Assembly: GCA_903910795.1 (NCBI GenBank)
Contig: CAIWAX010000428.1
Coordinates: forward strand, 1-47,164
Reading direction: 5' to 3'
Length of the DNA: 47,164 nucleotides
From: an uncultured Anaerolineae bacterium
GTDB taxonomy: Bacteria; Chloroflexota; Anaerolineae; Anaerolineales; Villigracilaceae
Shown here: positions 31,081-39,650 of the stretch, piece after piece
Layout: every line of letters starts with the position of its first letter
Numbering within the stretch: position 1 is the stretch's first letter
Notes under the pieces: model-generated
Told to the model about the DNA's origin: nothing
Seen by the model: only the letters and a program-made list of their open reading frames with translations
Database searches by the model: none
Translations under genes and position numbers: made by a program

Positions 31081-32192
31081 GGCAAAATCTGTACCGCAAC
31101 CGAAAGCACAGCCGGTAAATCATGAACAATGGCTGTCCAATGATCACCGGAATCCGCCGAAGCATAAACCTGCCCGCCAGTTGTGCCAAAATAAATCCCA
31201 CACGAATCCAGCGTATCCACCGCCATGGCGCTCCTCAAAACATTGACATAACAATCCTGCTGGGGTAAACCGTTCGTCAACGCTTCCCACTCACCACCAC
31301 CACTGCGACTTCGATAAACCCGCAGCTTGCCTTCAGGTGGGTAATGTTCAGAATCACTCTTGATCGGCACCACATAAATCGTTTCCGGTTCGTGAGCATG
31401 GACTGCGATCGGGAAGCCAAAATCGCTCGGCAAATTTCCGCTCACTTCCCGCCACATTCCACCCGCATCATCGCTACGCATGACGTCCCAATGCTTTTGC
31501 ATAAACAATACATCCGGGCGGTTGGGATGCATAGCGAGATTATGCACGCAATGGCCAACTTCGGCCGTTGGGTCGGGTAGTTCATCTCCCGAAAAGAGGC
31601 CGTGGTTGATCGACAGCCAGGTTTCGCCACCATCATCACTGCGGAAAGCGCCCGCAGCAGAGATGGCAACATAAATTCGTCGGGGATTGGTAGGGTCCAA
31701 CAGAATGGTGTGGAGACACATCCCACCCGCACCGGGCTGCCAGAGCTGTCCCTTGACATCTCGCAGCCCAGGCAGCTCCTGCCAGCTTTTCCCACCGTTG
31801 GTTGATCGAAACAAAGCCGCGTCTTCCACCCCGGCATATACTGTATCCGGATCAGTTAACGAAGGTTCCAACCGCCAGACGCGTTTGAAACCCCACGGAT
31901 GCTGGCTGCCGTCATACCACTGGTGAGTGACGGGGCCGCCCGCATACTCAAACTTGTTGTCCACCGGCGACCATGTCAGCCCGCCATCATCTGAGCGCTG
32001 GATTAACTGCCCGAACCAGCCCGTAGATTGGGAGGCATAGATCCGGTTGGGATCAGCCGGGGAACCGTTGATATGATAGATTTCCCAACCCGCGAAGTGC
32101 GGACCGCTGATTTCCCACTTTTGGCGTTCTTCATCAGATGTCAGGATAAAAGCGCCCTTGCGTGTGCCTACCAATAATCGTACGCCTCTCAT
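31077..32192 (-). CDS. BNR/sialidase-type beta-propeller protein (cytosolic)
   Basis: 371 residues without a signal peptide. Five or more BNR Asp-boxes (S/T-x-D-x-G-x-T-W): [54 protein letters not shown] and [13 protein letters not shown], spaced ~60 residues, forming a six- or seven-bladed propeller. The opening [21 protein letters not shown] and PNRIYAS are typical of the WD40/YVTN/BNR-like family seen beside MoaD genes. It lacks an obvious sialidase active site (no RIP near the start). ATG 32192 follows the VOC gene by 29 bases. Role unknown. Confidence 0.85.
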   Translation of the reverse strand: MRGVRLLVGTRKGAFILTSDEERQKWEISGPHFAGWEIYHINGSPADPNRIYASQSTGWFGQLIQRSDDGGLTWSPVDNKFEYAGGPVTHQWYDGSQHPWGFKRVWRLEPSLTDPDTVYAGVEDAALFRSTNGGKSWQELPGLRDVKGQLWQPGAGGMCLHTILLDPTNPRRIYVAISAAGAFRSDDGGETWLSINHGLFSGDELPDPTAEVGHCVHNLAMHPNRPDVLFMQKHWDVMRSDDAGGMWREVSGNLPSDFGFPIAVHAHEPETIYVVPIKSDSEHYPPEGKLRVYRSRSGGGEWEALTNGLPQQDCYVNVLRSAMAVDTLDSCGIYFGTTGGQVYASADSGDHWTAIVHDLPAVLSVAVQILP

Positions 32193-32221
32193 ATTTTCTC
32201 CTATCTTGATGAAATTGCCTT

Positions 32222-32695
32222 TTATGCCTGATCGTATGCGCGTTGCAGACCGTCAATCTCAATTTTACGCATTTGGAGCATAGCCTGCATCACTGCCTGA
32301 GATTTCGCCGGGCTCGGATCGCCCATTAGCTTTCCAAGAGCTGTTGGCACAATCTGCCAGGAAAGACCAAATTTATCTTTCAGCCAGCCGCATTGGCTTT
32401 CTTCGCCGCCTGTTGAGAGCTGGCTCCAATAACAGTCAACTTCCTCCTGAGTATTGCAGCTCACAAAAAATGAAACCGCCTCGGTAAACTTGAAATATGG
32501 GCCGCCATTCAATACCGCGAACTCCTGGCCTTCCAATCTGAAACTGGCAGTCATGATTGTGCCGGGCACACCCGGGCCAGCTTCGCCGTATCGCGAAACG
32601 CCAAGTATTTCTGAATCTTTAAAAATCGAGAGATAAAAATTCATAGCTTCTTCAGCATTGTTATCAAACCACAGAAAGGGGGTAATTTTTAACAT
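32222..32695 (-). CDS. VOC-family PhnB-like protein
   Basis: 157 residues. A glyoxalase/bleomycin-resistance fold of the PhnB/3-demethylubiquinone methyltransferase-like class: [27 protein letters not shown] at the start (in parts, [13 protein letters not shown]), FMLQGQEF-like [39 protein letters not shown] and [18 protein letters not shown]. Usually of unknown substrate. AAGGA upstream of ATG 32695 selects the start. It sits between the DUF1761 (13 bases) and BNR genes in one minus-strand operon. Confidence 0.88.
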   Translation of the reverse strand: MLKITPFLWFDNNAEEAMNFYLSIFKDSEILGVSRYGEAGPGVPGTIMTASFRLEGQEFAVLNGGPYFKFTEAVSFFVSCNTQEEVDCYWSQLSTGGEESQCGWLKDKFGLSWQIVPTALGKLMGDPSPAKSQAVMQAMLQMRKIEIDGLQRAYDQA

Positions 32696-32708
32696 GTGTG
32701 TTTTTTCC

Positions 32709-33134
32709 TTAGCGCCATGCACCCAGGATTGCGCCAAATAGCACGAAATTGACCAGGTGGTTGCCAACTTCAATGGCCCAGATTTTTAGACTTTGCCCGG
32801 CAAAAAGTTTATTAACCAGGTAGGTTGGGGCTACGAAACCCAGCCAGAGCATGAAGCCGGTTCCAGCGCCAGTCATCAGATTGGTGCCGCCCATTAAGCC
32901 TCCCATGGCATTGACCATCAAAGCCATCGCCACCGCCTGGACAAACGATGAAAACACGGTTAACCCCCAGACCATGCTCATATTGGCTGATCCGGGCTCG
33001 GCTTTCTCAGGCGTCCCTATCCCTTTTCGCCAGACGGGATAAAAAGTTTTGGGGTTATACCACAAAGAACCGCTGATCATGCTGACCAGCACACATACCA
33101 CCACTGCGAACCAATTGACCGAACTGAATGACAT
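32709..33134 (-). CDS. DUF1761 family membrane protein
   Basis: 141 residues with four helices. NWFAVVVCVLVSMISGSLWYNPKTFYPVWRKGIG matches DUF1761 (in parts SGSLWYNPKTFYPVW), followed by VQAVAMALMVNAM and LWLGFVAPTYLVNKLFAG, typical of this small membrane family. Function unknown. AACGGAGGC lies just before the ATG. It is the first gene of the DUF1761-VOC-BNR-MoaD-HhH run and faces the TetR gene. Confidence 0.88.
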   Translation of the reverse strand: MSFSSVNWFAVVVCVLVSMISGSLWYNPKTFYPVWRKGIGTPEKAEPGSANMSMVWGLTVFSSFVQAVAMALMVNAMGGLMGGTNLMTGAGTGFMLWLGFVAPTYLVNKLFAGQSLKIWAIEVGNHLVNFVLFGAILGAWR

Positions 33135-33180
33135 TTTAGCCTCCGTTGAATAATCAGGACAAATTTACACTTATTCATCT

Positions 33181-33209
33181 ATTATAACTCGAATATTTGT
33201 TCTATTCAA
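33181..33209 (-). promoter_or_regulatory. promoter for the DUF1761 operon
   Basis: Minus strand TTGAAT (33204-33209) and perfect TATAAT (33181-33186) with exactly 17 bases between. Confidence 0.8.
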
Positions 33210-33254
33210 GCTGTTTATCAGATCAGTTTCGAATTTTTTTAGTTGAGAAAACCC

Positions 33255-33283
33255 TTGACAACAGTAAATAAACATTGTATATT
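33255..33283 (+). promoter_or_regulatory. promoter for tetR
   Basis: TTGACA (33255-33260) and TATATT (33278-33283) separated by 17 bases, almost consensus. The -10 and spacer lie inside the inverted repeat at 33261-33315. Confidence 0.88.
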
Positions 33284-33315
33284 TACAGTATAAATATACA
33301 ATGTTTATTTACTGT
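33261..33315. promoter_or_regulatory. 25-bp perfect inverted repeat, candidate TetR operator
   Basis: Left arm begins ACAGTAAATAAACATTG (33261-33285), spacer CAGTA (33286-33290), right arm is the exact complement (33291-33315). It covers the spacer and -10 of the tetR promoter and lies ~50 bases upstream of the DUF1761 promoter. Confidence 0.85.
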
Positions 33316-33338
33316 AATCCTGGTTTTGCCCGGGAAGG
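33315..33338 (+). repeat. hairpin repeat in the tetR leader
   Basis: TAATCCTGGTTTTGCCCGGG followed by AAGGAGC, the ribosome site of tetR. Same family: left CC(T)GG pairs with CCCGGG. Confidence 0.6.
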
Positions 33339-33345
33339 AGCAAAC

Positions 33346-34035
33346 ATGGCCCGACCACTAAAGACTGCTCAACAGGCTGGCCTGCAAGAAGCCATCAAAG
33401 CCACTGCATGGAAGCAAATTGCACAATACGGCGCCCCAACCCTTTCTCTACGAGCCATCGCCCGTGAATTGGGGATCACAGCTCCAGCCATTTATAACTA
33501 CTTTCCGCGCCGTGACGATCTGGTGACAGCGCTGATCATTGATGCTTACACTTCTTTTGGCGATTCGCAGGTGCAAGCGCGCGATGCCATGCCCGAGAAT
33601 GATCTGACCGGGAGAATGCTGGCGATCGGAATGGCTTACCGTGTGTGGGCCCTGGGTCAGCCCCAGCGCTACCAGTTGATTTTCGGCACGCCCATTCCGG
33701 GCTATGAAGCGCCGATGGAGAGAGTGTTGCCTTCGGCTGCTCGCTCGCTCAGTGCGCTGGTAAGTGTTGTGGATGCCATGCGGCTGGCTGGTAAGCTTAA
33801 TGCGCAGGATTTTCCTGAGGTTAACGAACAATATAAATTTAGTTTTGATATGTGGAAGAGCTACGGCGGCAACTACGACATTTTAAGCCTATCGGTGGCG
33901 GTGCTGATTTGGGCCCGGGTGCATGGCATTGTTTCGCTCGAAATTGCCAATAATCTGCCGCCTTTCGGTAAGGATGGCAACGCGCTATATATGTACGAAC
34001 TAATGAGCCTCATTCGCCAGTTTATCATGGAATAA
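33346..34035 (+). CDS. TetR/AcrR family regulator with WHG-type C-terminal domain
   Basis: 229 residues. The HTH (residues ~14-60) has IKATAWKQIAQYGAPTLSLRAIARELGITAPAIYNYFPRRDDLVTAL in the order expected for TetR (key parts LSLRAIARELGITAPAIYNYF). The C-terminal part FGDSQVQARDAMPENDLTGR, YRVWALGQPQRYQLIFGTPIPGY is of the TetR_C_WHG type, which binds small hydrophobic ligands. The start ATG 33346 has AAGGAG. The -10 of its own promoter lies inside a 25-bp inverted repeat, so autorepression is likely, possibly with control of the DUF1761 operon and the reductase/epimerase genes downstream. Confidence 0.93.
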   Translation: MARPLKTAQQAGLQEAIKATAWKQIAQYGAPTLSLRAIARELGITAPAIYNYFPRRDDLVTALIIDAYTSFGDSQVQARDAMPENDLTGRMLAIGMAYRVWALGQPQRYQLIFGTPIPGYEAPMERVLPSAARSLSALVSVVDAMRLAGKLNAQDFPEVNEQYKFSFDMWKSYGGNYDILSLSVAVLIWARVHGIVSLEIANNLPPFGKDGNALYMYELMSLIRQFIME

Positions 34036-34056
34036 TCCCGGTTCCTGCACGGGAAC
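34033..34056 (+). repeat. hairpin repeat after tetR
   Basis: TAATCCCGGTTCCTGCACGG then GAAC; stem TCCCG/CGGGA. It begins at the tetR stop and ends 13 bases before the ATG of the small protein at 34070. Confidence 0.78.
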
Positions 34057-34069
34057 GAATAGTTTCAAA

Positions 34070-34252
34070 ATGACTAGCAGTTTTCCGACCGGGTTTCTTC
34101 TGAACAGCTTGCTGCTCCTGCCTATCCTGTTATGGAACTGGCAACTCTATTTTCCCATCCCCTACTGGCCCGGGATTTACCTGATCTGCGCATTCCTTTT
34201 CATTCTTACGCATGTTTCGCATACCGCACTTGTGGTTCGAAACTCAAACTGA
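34070..34252 (+). CDS. small two-helix membrane protein (hypothetical)
   Basis: 60 residues: two hydrophobic segments (FLLNSLLLLPILLWNW, then GIYLICAFLFILTHVSH) joined by a proline-tyrosine loop, with a short polar end. The ATG follows the hairpin repeat at 34033 and ends 31 bases before the reductase gene. No good ribosome site is seen and I know no homologue, so coding is only moderately supported. Confidence 0.45.
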   Translation: MTSSFPTGFLLNSLLLLPILLWNWQLYFPIPYWPGIYLICAFLFILTHVSHTALVVRNSN

Positions 34253-34283
34253 AGTCTTCTATCTAAAAACTGGAGGTGTTTTG

Positions 34284-35606
34284 ATGAAAGCAATCTTGCT
34301 GGACGGTTCAAAAGAAAATGACAGCATGGGCGGACGTATGAGCGCGGCCCTGAGCCAGGAACTTCAGGCGCGCGGTTGGGAAACGGAGATCATCGTCCTG
34401 CGCGATCAAACCATTGGCAACTGCGCCGGTGATTTCTTTTGCTGGGTGCGCAACCCCGGGGTATGCAATGTTAATGACGACAATCGCAGGATTGCCGATG
34501 AAATTGTCAATAGCAACTTGATGGTATACCTGACACCGGTCATGTTTGGCGGGTATTCATCGGGGCTCAAGCGTATTGTAGACCACCAGATCCAGAACAT
34601 CGCGCCGTTCTTTGCAAAGATCAATGGTGAAACGCATCACGCCCCGCGTTATACCAATTATCCAGATTTCCTGGCGCTAGGCTGGCAAGATGAAGCTGAC
34701 ACACAAGCCGAAGCGGTTTTCCGGCAATTGACAACCAGGAACGCGATTAATTTCTATGCCAAAAATGCGGTCAGCGCGGTCGTTCTAGCAAATCAGACCG
34801 GCAGTGAAATTCAGGCTGTGTTGAGCGGCTGTTTGGATCAAATCCAAAACGGCTGTGGAATACTGGCGGTCAGAGCCAGCGAGGTTGTAAACCTGCCTGC
34901 TGCTCAGGCCTCACCCTTCTCACCTGCCATCCGTCGGGCGGTGCTACTGGTCGGCAGCCCGCGCACAAAAAAAAGCACCTCTCACTCGTTGGGCGGCTAC
35001 GTATTGGAACGTCTGGAAGAACATTCGATCCAGACCGAGACCATTTATCTCCACACCATCCTGAAATCAACGGAAAAAATGCAAGCCATGTTCGACGCAG
35101 TTGATCAGGCGGACCTGCTGCTGCTGGCTTTCCCACTCTATGTGGATTCGCTGCCTGCGCCAGTGATCGAAGCACTGGAGCGCATCGCAACCCGGCGCCA
35201 TGAGCGAAAAACAGGCCAAATGTTTGCGGCAATTGCCAACTGCGGTTTCCCAGAGGCACACCATAATGACACGGCCCTGGCAATTTGCGGAACTTTTGCC
35301 CGGCAGGCCGGGTTTATATGGGCCGGTTCGCTGGCTTTAGGAGCGGGCGAAGGCATGGTGCACGGTGGACGGCTGGATGAGATGGATGGGCGTGTCACGG
35401 TCCTCAAGCAGGCGCTTAAGCTGGCGGCTGAGGCTCTGGCACAAGGGCAGGCCATTCCCAACCAGGCTCAGGCGCTGCTGGCAAAACCGTTCATCCCGGC
35501 CTGGTTATACAGGCTGATGGGAAGCTACGGTTGGCAGCAGCAGGCCAAAGGCTGGGGCATGGCTGCAACGCTCAAGAATAAGCCATATGCGCATATTAAA
35601 GAATAA
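34284..35606 (+). CDS. tandem flavodoxin-like protein (NADPH-dependent FMN reductase family)
   Basis: 440 residues. Two flavodoxin-like folds: residues ~1-190 begin MKAILLDGSKENDSMGGRMSA (FMN phosphate loop), with FCWVRNPGVCNVNDDNR and YLTPVMFGGYSSGLKRIVD as in NAD(P)H-dependent FMN reductases. Residues ~205-400 begin RAVLLVGSPRTKKSTSHSLG, LLLAFPLYVDSLPAPV and MFAAIANCGFPEAH, a second flavodoxin-type unit. A C-terminal helical tail (KPFIPAWLYRLMGSYGW) follows. GGAGG precedes ATG 34284. A fused redox protein of unknown electron partner, in the tetR gene series. Confidence 0.85.
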   Translation: MKAILLDGSKENDSMGGRMSAALSQELQARGWETEIIVLRDQTIGNCAGDFFCWVRNPGVCNVNDDNRRIADEIVNSNLMVYLTPVMFGGYSSGLKRIVDHQIQNIAPFFAKINGETHHAPRYTNYPDFLALGWQDEADTQAEAVFRQLTTRNAINFYAKNAVSAVVLANQTGSEIQAVLSGCLDQIQNGCGILAVRASEVVNLPAAQASPFSPAIRRAVLLVGSPRTKKSTSHSLGGYVLERLEEHSIQTETIYLHTILKSTEKMQAMFDAVDQADLLLLAFPLYVDSLPAPVIEALERIATRRHERKTGQMFAAIANCGFPEAHHNDTALAICGTFARQAGFIWAGSLALGAGEGMVHGGRLDEMDGRVTVLKQALKLAAEALAQGQAIPNQAQALLAKPFIPAWLYRLMGSYGWQQQAKGWGMAATLKNKPYAHIKE

Positions 35607-35690
35607 GAAACTCTGGTTTGTTGGTAGTTTGGTCTTACCCGGATATTTTTATAATCAAGCCAGGAAAAACTGGCAAATTATGGAGAGAAA

Positions 35691-36638
35691 ATGAAAACAG
35701 AATTGCATGTAATTTTTGGCAGCGGCCCATTGGGCAAATCAACAGCCCGCGAACTGGTTCGTTTGGGAAAACAGGTGCGGGTGGTCAACCGTTCCGGGAA
35801 AGCCAGCGATCTTCCGGCAAGCGTGGAGGTTGTGGCCGGGGATGCGTTCAATATCGCCTGGAACACTGAGGTGACGCGCGAAGCGTCTGTGGTGTACCAA
35901 TGTGCGCAGCCCATGTACACTGAATGGGCTGAAAAGTTTCCGAGTTTCCAGAAAGCCATTCTGGAGGCTGTGGCGCAGAATGCCGCGAAACTGGTGGTTG
36001 GTGATAACCTCTATATGTATGGGGATACACACGGGCAGCCCTTGCGCGAAGATATGCCCTACCAACCCCATACGAAAAAAGGCAAGGTGCGGGCCGAAAT
36101 GGCGCGGGCTGTCATGGATGCACATGCCAGTGGCAAGCTGCAGGCAGCCATTGGGCGGGCCTCCAACTTCTTTGGTCCGGAGGATCACGCCGTCACGGAT
36201 ATCACCATCCGCCCGGCGCTGTTGGGCAAGACGATCAATCTGCTTGGCAGGCTGGATCAACCCCACAGTTTTTCGTATGTGCCTGATTTTGGCAAACTAC
36301 TGGCTACACTCGGCACACATGACGAAGCGTTTGGGCAAATCTGGTTTACGCCCAGCCCTGCTCCAGTAACCCAGCTTGAATTTGTAAAAATGCTTGAGGT
36401 GGAAGCCGGCAAGCCGGTCAAGTATATGGCGGCTGGCGCACTGATTTTGCGCGCGTTGGGATTGTTTGACCCAATGATCCGCGAGACGGTTGAAATGCTC
36501 TACGAATGGACTCAGCCTTTTGTCATGGATACCAGCAAAGCCGAAAAAGCCTTTGGGTTGAAGGGCACGCCGCTGCCCCAGGCGCTCAAAGAAACGTTGG
36601 CCTGGCTGCGTGCAGATATAGCCCGCCAAACCAAATAA
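35691..36638 (+). CDS. NAD(P)-dependent epimerase/dehydratase (extended SDR)
   Basis: 315 residues. Rossmann start VIFGSGPLGKSTARELVRLGKQVRVVNRSG, with G-x-G-P-L-G for the dinucleotide, VVAGDAFN, VVGDNLYMYGDTHG (YMYG for the SDR Tyr region), and FFGPEDHA. The C-terminal half holds substrate-type segments (SFSYVPDFGKLLATLG). The classical YxxxK is not clear, so it may be an atypical reductase rather than a sugar epimerase. GGAGAG precedes the ATG. It follows the reductase gene by 84 bases with TATAAT in between. Confidence 0.82.
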   Translation: MKTELHVIFGSGPLGKSTARELVRLGKQVRVVNRSGKASDLPASVEVVAGDAFNIAWNTEVTREASVVYQCAQPMYTEWAEKFPSFQKAILEAVAQNAAKLVVGDNLYMYGDTHGQPLREDMPYQPHTKKGKVRAEMARAVMDAHASGKLQAAIGRASNFFGPEDHAVTDITIRPALLGKTINLLGRLDQPHSFSYVPDFGKLLATLGTHDEAFGQIWFTPSPAPVTQLEFVKMLEVEAGKPVKYMAAGALILRALGLFDPMIRETVEMLYEWTQPFVMDTSKAEKAFGLKGTPLPQALKETLAWLRADIARQTK

Positions 36639-36667
36639 TACGTAGACTGAGTCAAGGAAATTTTCCA

Positions 36668-37153
36668 ATGTCAAACATCTATAATGGTCGTTATACTGCC
36701 AAAACCGAAAAACCGTTCGTTGTATTCTTAATTGGGATGCGTATCAACAAGTGGTGGCGCGTTGACAAGTGGTGGCCGGTCGCATCTGTCATGACACCCA
36801 TGCTGGTTACACTGTTTACACATCCTGAAAAAGGCTTTTTACACGCCGAATATTTCTGGAATCTCAGAGGCCCGGTGATCATCCAATATTGGGAGTCGTT
36901 TGAGGCGCTGGAAAAATTTGCGAGGGATCCTTCCGATGCGCACCTGTCGGCCTGGAAAAAATTTAATCAGGCGATTGGCTCGGACGGCAGCGTGGGCATC
37001 TGGCATGAAACCTACCAGGTGAGCTTTGATCAATATGAATGTGTATACGACAACATGCCCGCATTTGGCCTGGGGGAAGCGCTGGAACATATTCCGGCGG
37101 TTGGCAGCCGGGAAACAGCCCGCCTGCGCTTAAGCGCCAACCAACAGCGCTAA
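36668..37153 (+). CDS. DUF4188 family monooxygenase-like protein
   Basis: 161 residues. Strong DUF4188 blocks: INKWWRVDKWWPV, GFLHAEYFWNLRGPVIIQYWESFEALEKFARD (in parts GFLHAEYFW and IIQYWESFEALE), GSDGSVGIWHETYQV and YDNMPAFGLG. This family has a ferredoxin-like (dimeric alpha-beta barrel) fold and is often next to TetR or redox genes; function is not known. AAGGA precedes ATG 36668. The epimerase stop is 29 bases upstream. Confidence 0.9.
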   Translation: MSNIYNGRYTAKTEKPFVVFLIGMRINKWWRVDKWWPVASVMTPMLVTLFTHPEKGFLHAEYFWNLRGPVIIQYWESFEALEKFARDPSDAHLSAWKKFNQAIGSDGSVGIWHETYQVSFDQYECVYDNMPAFGLGEALEHIPAVGSRETARLRLSANQQR

Positions 37154-37196
37154 GGTTCTGTCATTTTCGATATAAATAAATATTCAGGAGGCGAAC

Positions 37197-37538
37197 GTGG
37201 AATCAACAGAATATCAGCAAGATGAAAAAGATGTTGTACCGATGAGCGTGGATGGTGAATTGGAGCCCGAAAATAAAGAAGTGGCTGCCGGGACACAGGC
37301 CATCGAAAAACAGGCAGTTGGTTCACTGGCGGTTGGTTCACAAGCGGTGGGCGCTCTGGCAATCGGAGCGCTGGCGCTTGGCGCTTGTGCCATTGGGATT
37401 TTGGTAATTGGCAGGTTAATGATTCGCCGGCTGTCAGTTGATCAATCCCGGTTGGGCTCGATTGAAATTGATCAACTGACCATTAAGCACCTGCGGGTTG
37501 GGGAACTTATCATGATGGAAGAAATTGGAGTATCTTGA
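37197..37538 (+). CDS. hydrophobic hexad-repeat protein (AxG-rich)
   Basis: 113 residues. After an acidic start (1-30), residues ~35-75 are a run of about six units of the form (A/V)(V/I/L)GxLA: AVGSLAVGSQAVGALAIG, ALALGACAIGILVIG. It continues as L-S-V-D-Q / L-G-S-I-E-I / L-T-I / L-R-V units, like a short pentapeptide or beta-solenoid. The start is GTG at 37197 with AGGAGG upstream. A 12-bp inverted repeat (CAGTTGATCAAT at 37435 and its complement at 37467) lies within its 3' half. No family recognised; it could be membrane-active or an assembly tag. Last gene of the tetR-side run. Confidence 0.7.
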   Translation: MESTEYQQDEKDVVPMSVDGELEPENKEVAAGTQAIEKQAVGSLAVGSQAVGALAIGALALGACAIGILVIGRLMIRRLSVDQSRLGSIEIDQLTIKHLRVGELIMMEEIGVS

Positions 37539-37814
37539 GCAGGCAGATTTAATGTTCAAAAAGCTATTTTTAGCTGCCAATGGGCAAAAAATGGGTCAAA
37601 AAGCTTCGAAAAGTGCCTGAGTAGTCGTTGAAGAATTTGACGAGAATTGCCCGGTAAATATTATGTGAGCGCTATTCGTTCGCTCTTGCTCGAATTCACT
37701 TGTGCTGTGATACAGGCAAAAGCTTCTGCCTAAGCAAATTGGCTTGAACTTATCCTATATGTTGATTTTGCGCCTACTGATAATAAATGGCGGCTTAATT
37801 CTCCTGCCCGCAAC
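37539..37814. other. intergenic region between the repeat protein and the ABC-F gene
   Basis: 276 bases, convergent. Only short hairpins (AGGCA/TGCCT near 37712-37730) are seen; no T-tailed terminator and no gene. Confidence 0.5.
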
Positions 37815-39650
37815 TCAGCCCTGTTCCAATTCCTCCCAGCGTGCATACGCCATGGCCAGTTCATCTTCAAGTTCTTTCAGACGGGCGGCGTCACGGCTGA
37901 TTTCAGCGCTATCTCGCTGGTAAAAAGCAGGATCAGCCATGGCGGCACCCAGTTGGTGCTGCTCTGCCTCCAGCTTTTCAATTCGCGAGGGTAAATCTGC
38001 AAGTTCTTGTTTCAGGGCTGCCAGCGCGCGTTGTTCCTTGTAACCTGGTTTGCGCGAGGATTCAGACTGGCCCTGGCTTCCGATCGGCAGGGCAGAGGTT
38101 TTGCGCGCTTTCTCTTTTTCTTCAACGGGTTCCGAGCTGACGCTTGGAGCCTGGCGCTGCCAGTCATCATACCCGCCAATAAACTCTCCAATATTTCCAT
38201 TGCCATCCAATACCAGCGTGCTGGTCACCAGGTTGTTTAAAAAGGCTCGATCATGGCTAACCAGCAGCAGTGTGCCCGGGTACTCCAGCAGCAGGTCTTC
38301 CAGTATTTCAAGGGTGTCGATATCCAGATCGTTGGTCGGCTCATCCATCACCAGCAGATTGGTAGGCCGGGCGAACATACGGGCCAGCAGCAGCCGGTTG
38401 CGTTCACCACCGGATAAGGCGCTGATAGGAGCATGTACCCGGTCACGGGTGAATAAAAAATCTTCGAGGTAGCCAATCAGATTTCGGCTGCGGCCATTGA
38501 TCGTGACAGTATCACCGCCCTGACCAACATTTTCCAGGATGGATTTACTGTCATCCAATTGGGCACGCAACTGGTCAAAATAAGCAATTTCAAGGTTCGT
38601 GCCGTGCTCAATGTGGCCTTGTTGGGGCGCCAGTTCGCCCATCAAAATGCGCAGCAGAGTGGTCTTCCCGGAGCCGTTGGGGCCGATAATGCCAATTTTG
38701 TCACCGCGCTGGATAGTGGTGGAGAATTCACGCACAACGGTCTGCTTATCGTAAGCGTAACTGGCGTTTTTAGCCTCGATCACCAGCCGCCCAGAAACCC
38801 TGTCAGCCTGGATTTGCATGCGCACTTTTCCGGGGTGATCACGGCGTTCCTGGCGAGCTTCACGCAGCCGTTTCAGCGCGCGCACGCGGCCTTCATTCCG
38901 GGTACGGCGCGCTTCAATACCTTTACGGATCCACTGTTCTTCCTGGGCGAGTTTTTTGTCAAAGAGAACATTCTGTTCTGCTTCGGCTGAAAGCATGCCC
39001 TCTTTGCGCTGCAGGAAGGTTGGGTAATCGCAATTCCAATCGAACAGGCGGCCGCGGTCCAATTCTATGATGCGGGTGGCCAGTTTTTGTAGGAAAACCC
39101 GGTCGTGGGTGACAAAAACCAGGGTACCGCCCCATCGTTTTAGAAAATTTTCAAGCCAGTCAATCGATTCTATGTCCAGGTGGTTGGTAGGCTCATCCAG
39201 TAAGATGAGATCTGGGGCCTGGGCCAGCCCGCGCGCCAGCAGCACTCTGCGTTTCAAACCTGCGGAAAGGTTTTCAAATTTTCCAGTCGGATCGAGCTGC
39301 ATACGCGAAATGACCTGCTCAACCTGGAGCTGGCGCTGCCAGTGGTCTTCCTGGCTAATCCCGATGGATTCGGTCTCCAAACCGGCGGTAACGATACTGC
39401 TGACAGTGCCGGTTAATCCCTGTGGAACTTCCTGGGGCAAATATGCAACACGCAAATTCTGCTGCCTGGCAACGCTGCCGCTATGTGGCAGCAAGTCGCC
39501 GTTCAGAAGTTTTAGCAGGGTAGATTTGCCCATCCCGTTACGTCCCAACAGGCCGATCCATTCGCCGCGCTCAATTTGTAAATTTATATTTTCGAGGAGT
39601 CGTGGTCCACCAAACCCCAGACTAACATCCTGAAGACTGATCAATGCCAT
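37815..39650 (-). CDS. uup: ABC-F family ATPase (Uup-like)
   Basis: 611 residues. Two ABC domains in one chain: first Walker A GRNGMGKST, signature LSAGLKRRVLLARGL, Walker B LILLDEPTNHLD; second GPNGSGKTT, LSGGERNRLLLARM, LVMDEPTNDLD. Between them is a basic linker (residues ~235-300, RKGIEARRTRNEGRVRALKR) as in ABC-F proteins, and the C-terminus is a coiled coil (~520-611) like Uup. ABC-F proteins act on the ribosome rather than in transport. ATG 39650 has AAGGA. Monocistronic. Confidence 0.93.
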   Translation of the reverse strand: MALISLQDVSLGFGGPRLLENINLQIERGEWIGLLGRNGMGKSTLLKLLNGDLLPHSGSVARQQNLRVAYLPQEVPQGLTGTVSSIVTAGLETESIGISQEDHWQRQLQVEQVISRMQLDPTGKFENLSAGLKRRVLLARGLAQAPDLILLDEPTNHLDIESIDWLENFLKRWGGTLVFVTHDRVFLQKLATRIIELDRGRLFDWNCDYPTFLQRKEGMLSAEAEQNVLFDKKLAQEEQWIRKGIEARRTRNEGRVRALKRLREARQERRDHPGKVRMQIQADRVSGRLVIEAKNASYAYDKQTVVREFSTTIQRGDKIGIIGPNGSGKTTLLRILMGELAPQQGHIEHGTNLEIAYFDQLRAQLDDSKSILENVGQGGDTVTINGRSRNLIGYLEDFLFTRDRVHAPISALSGGERNRLLLARMFARPTNLLVMDEPTNDLDIDTLEILEDLLLEYPGTLLLVSHDRAFLNNLVTSTLVLDGNGNIGEFIGGYDDWQRQAPSVSSEPVEEKEKARKTSALPIGSQGQSESSRKPGYKEQRALAALKQELADLPSRIEKLEAEQHQLGAAMADPAFYQRDSAEISRDAARLKELEDELAMAYARWEELEQG

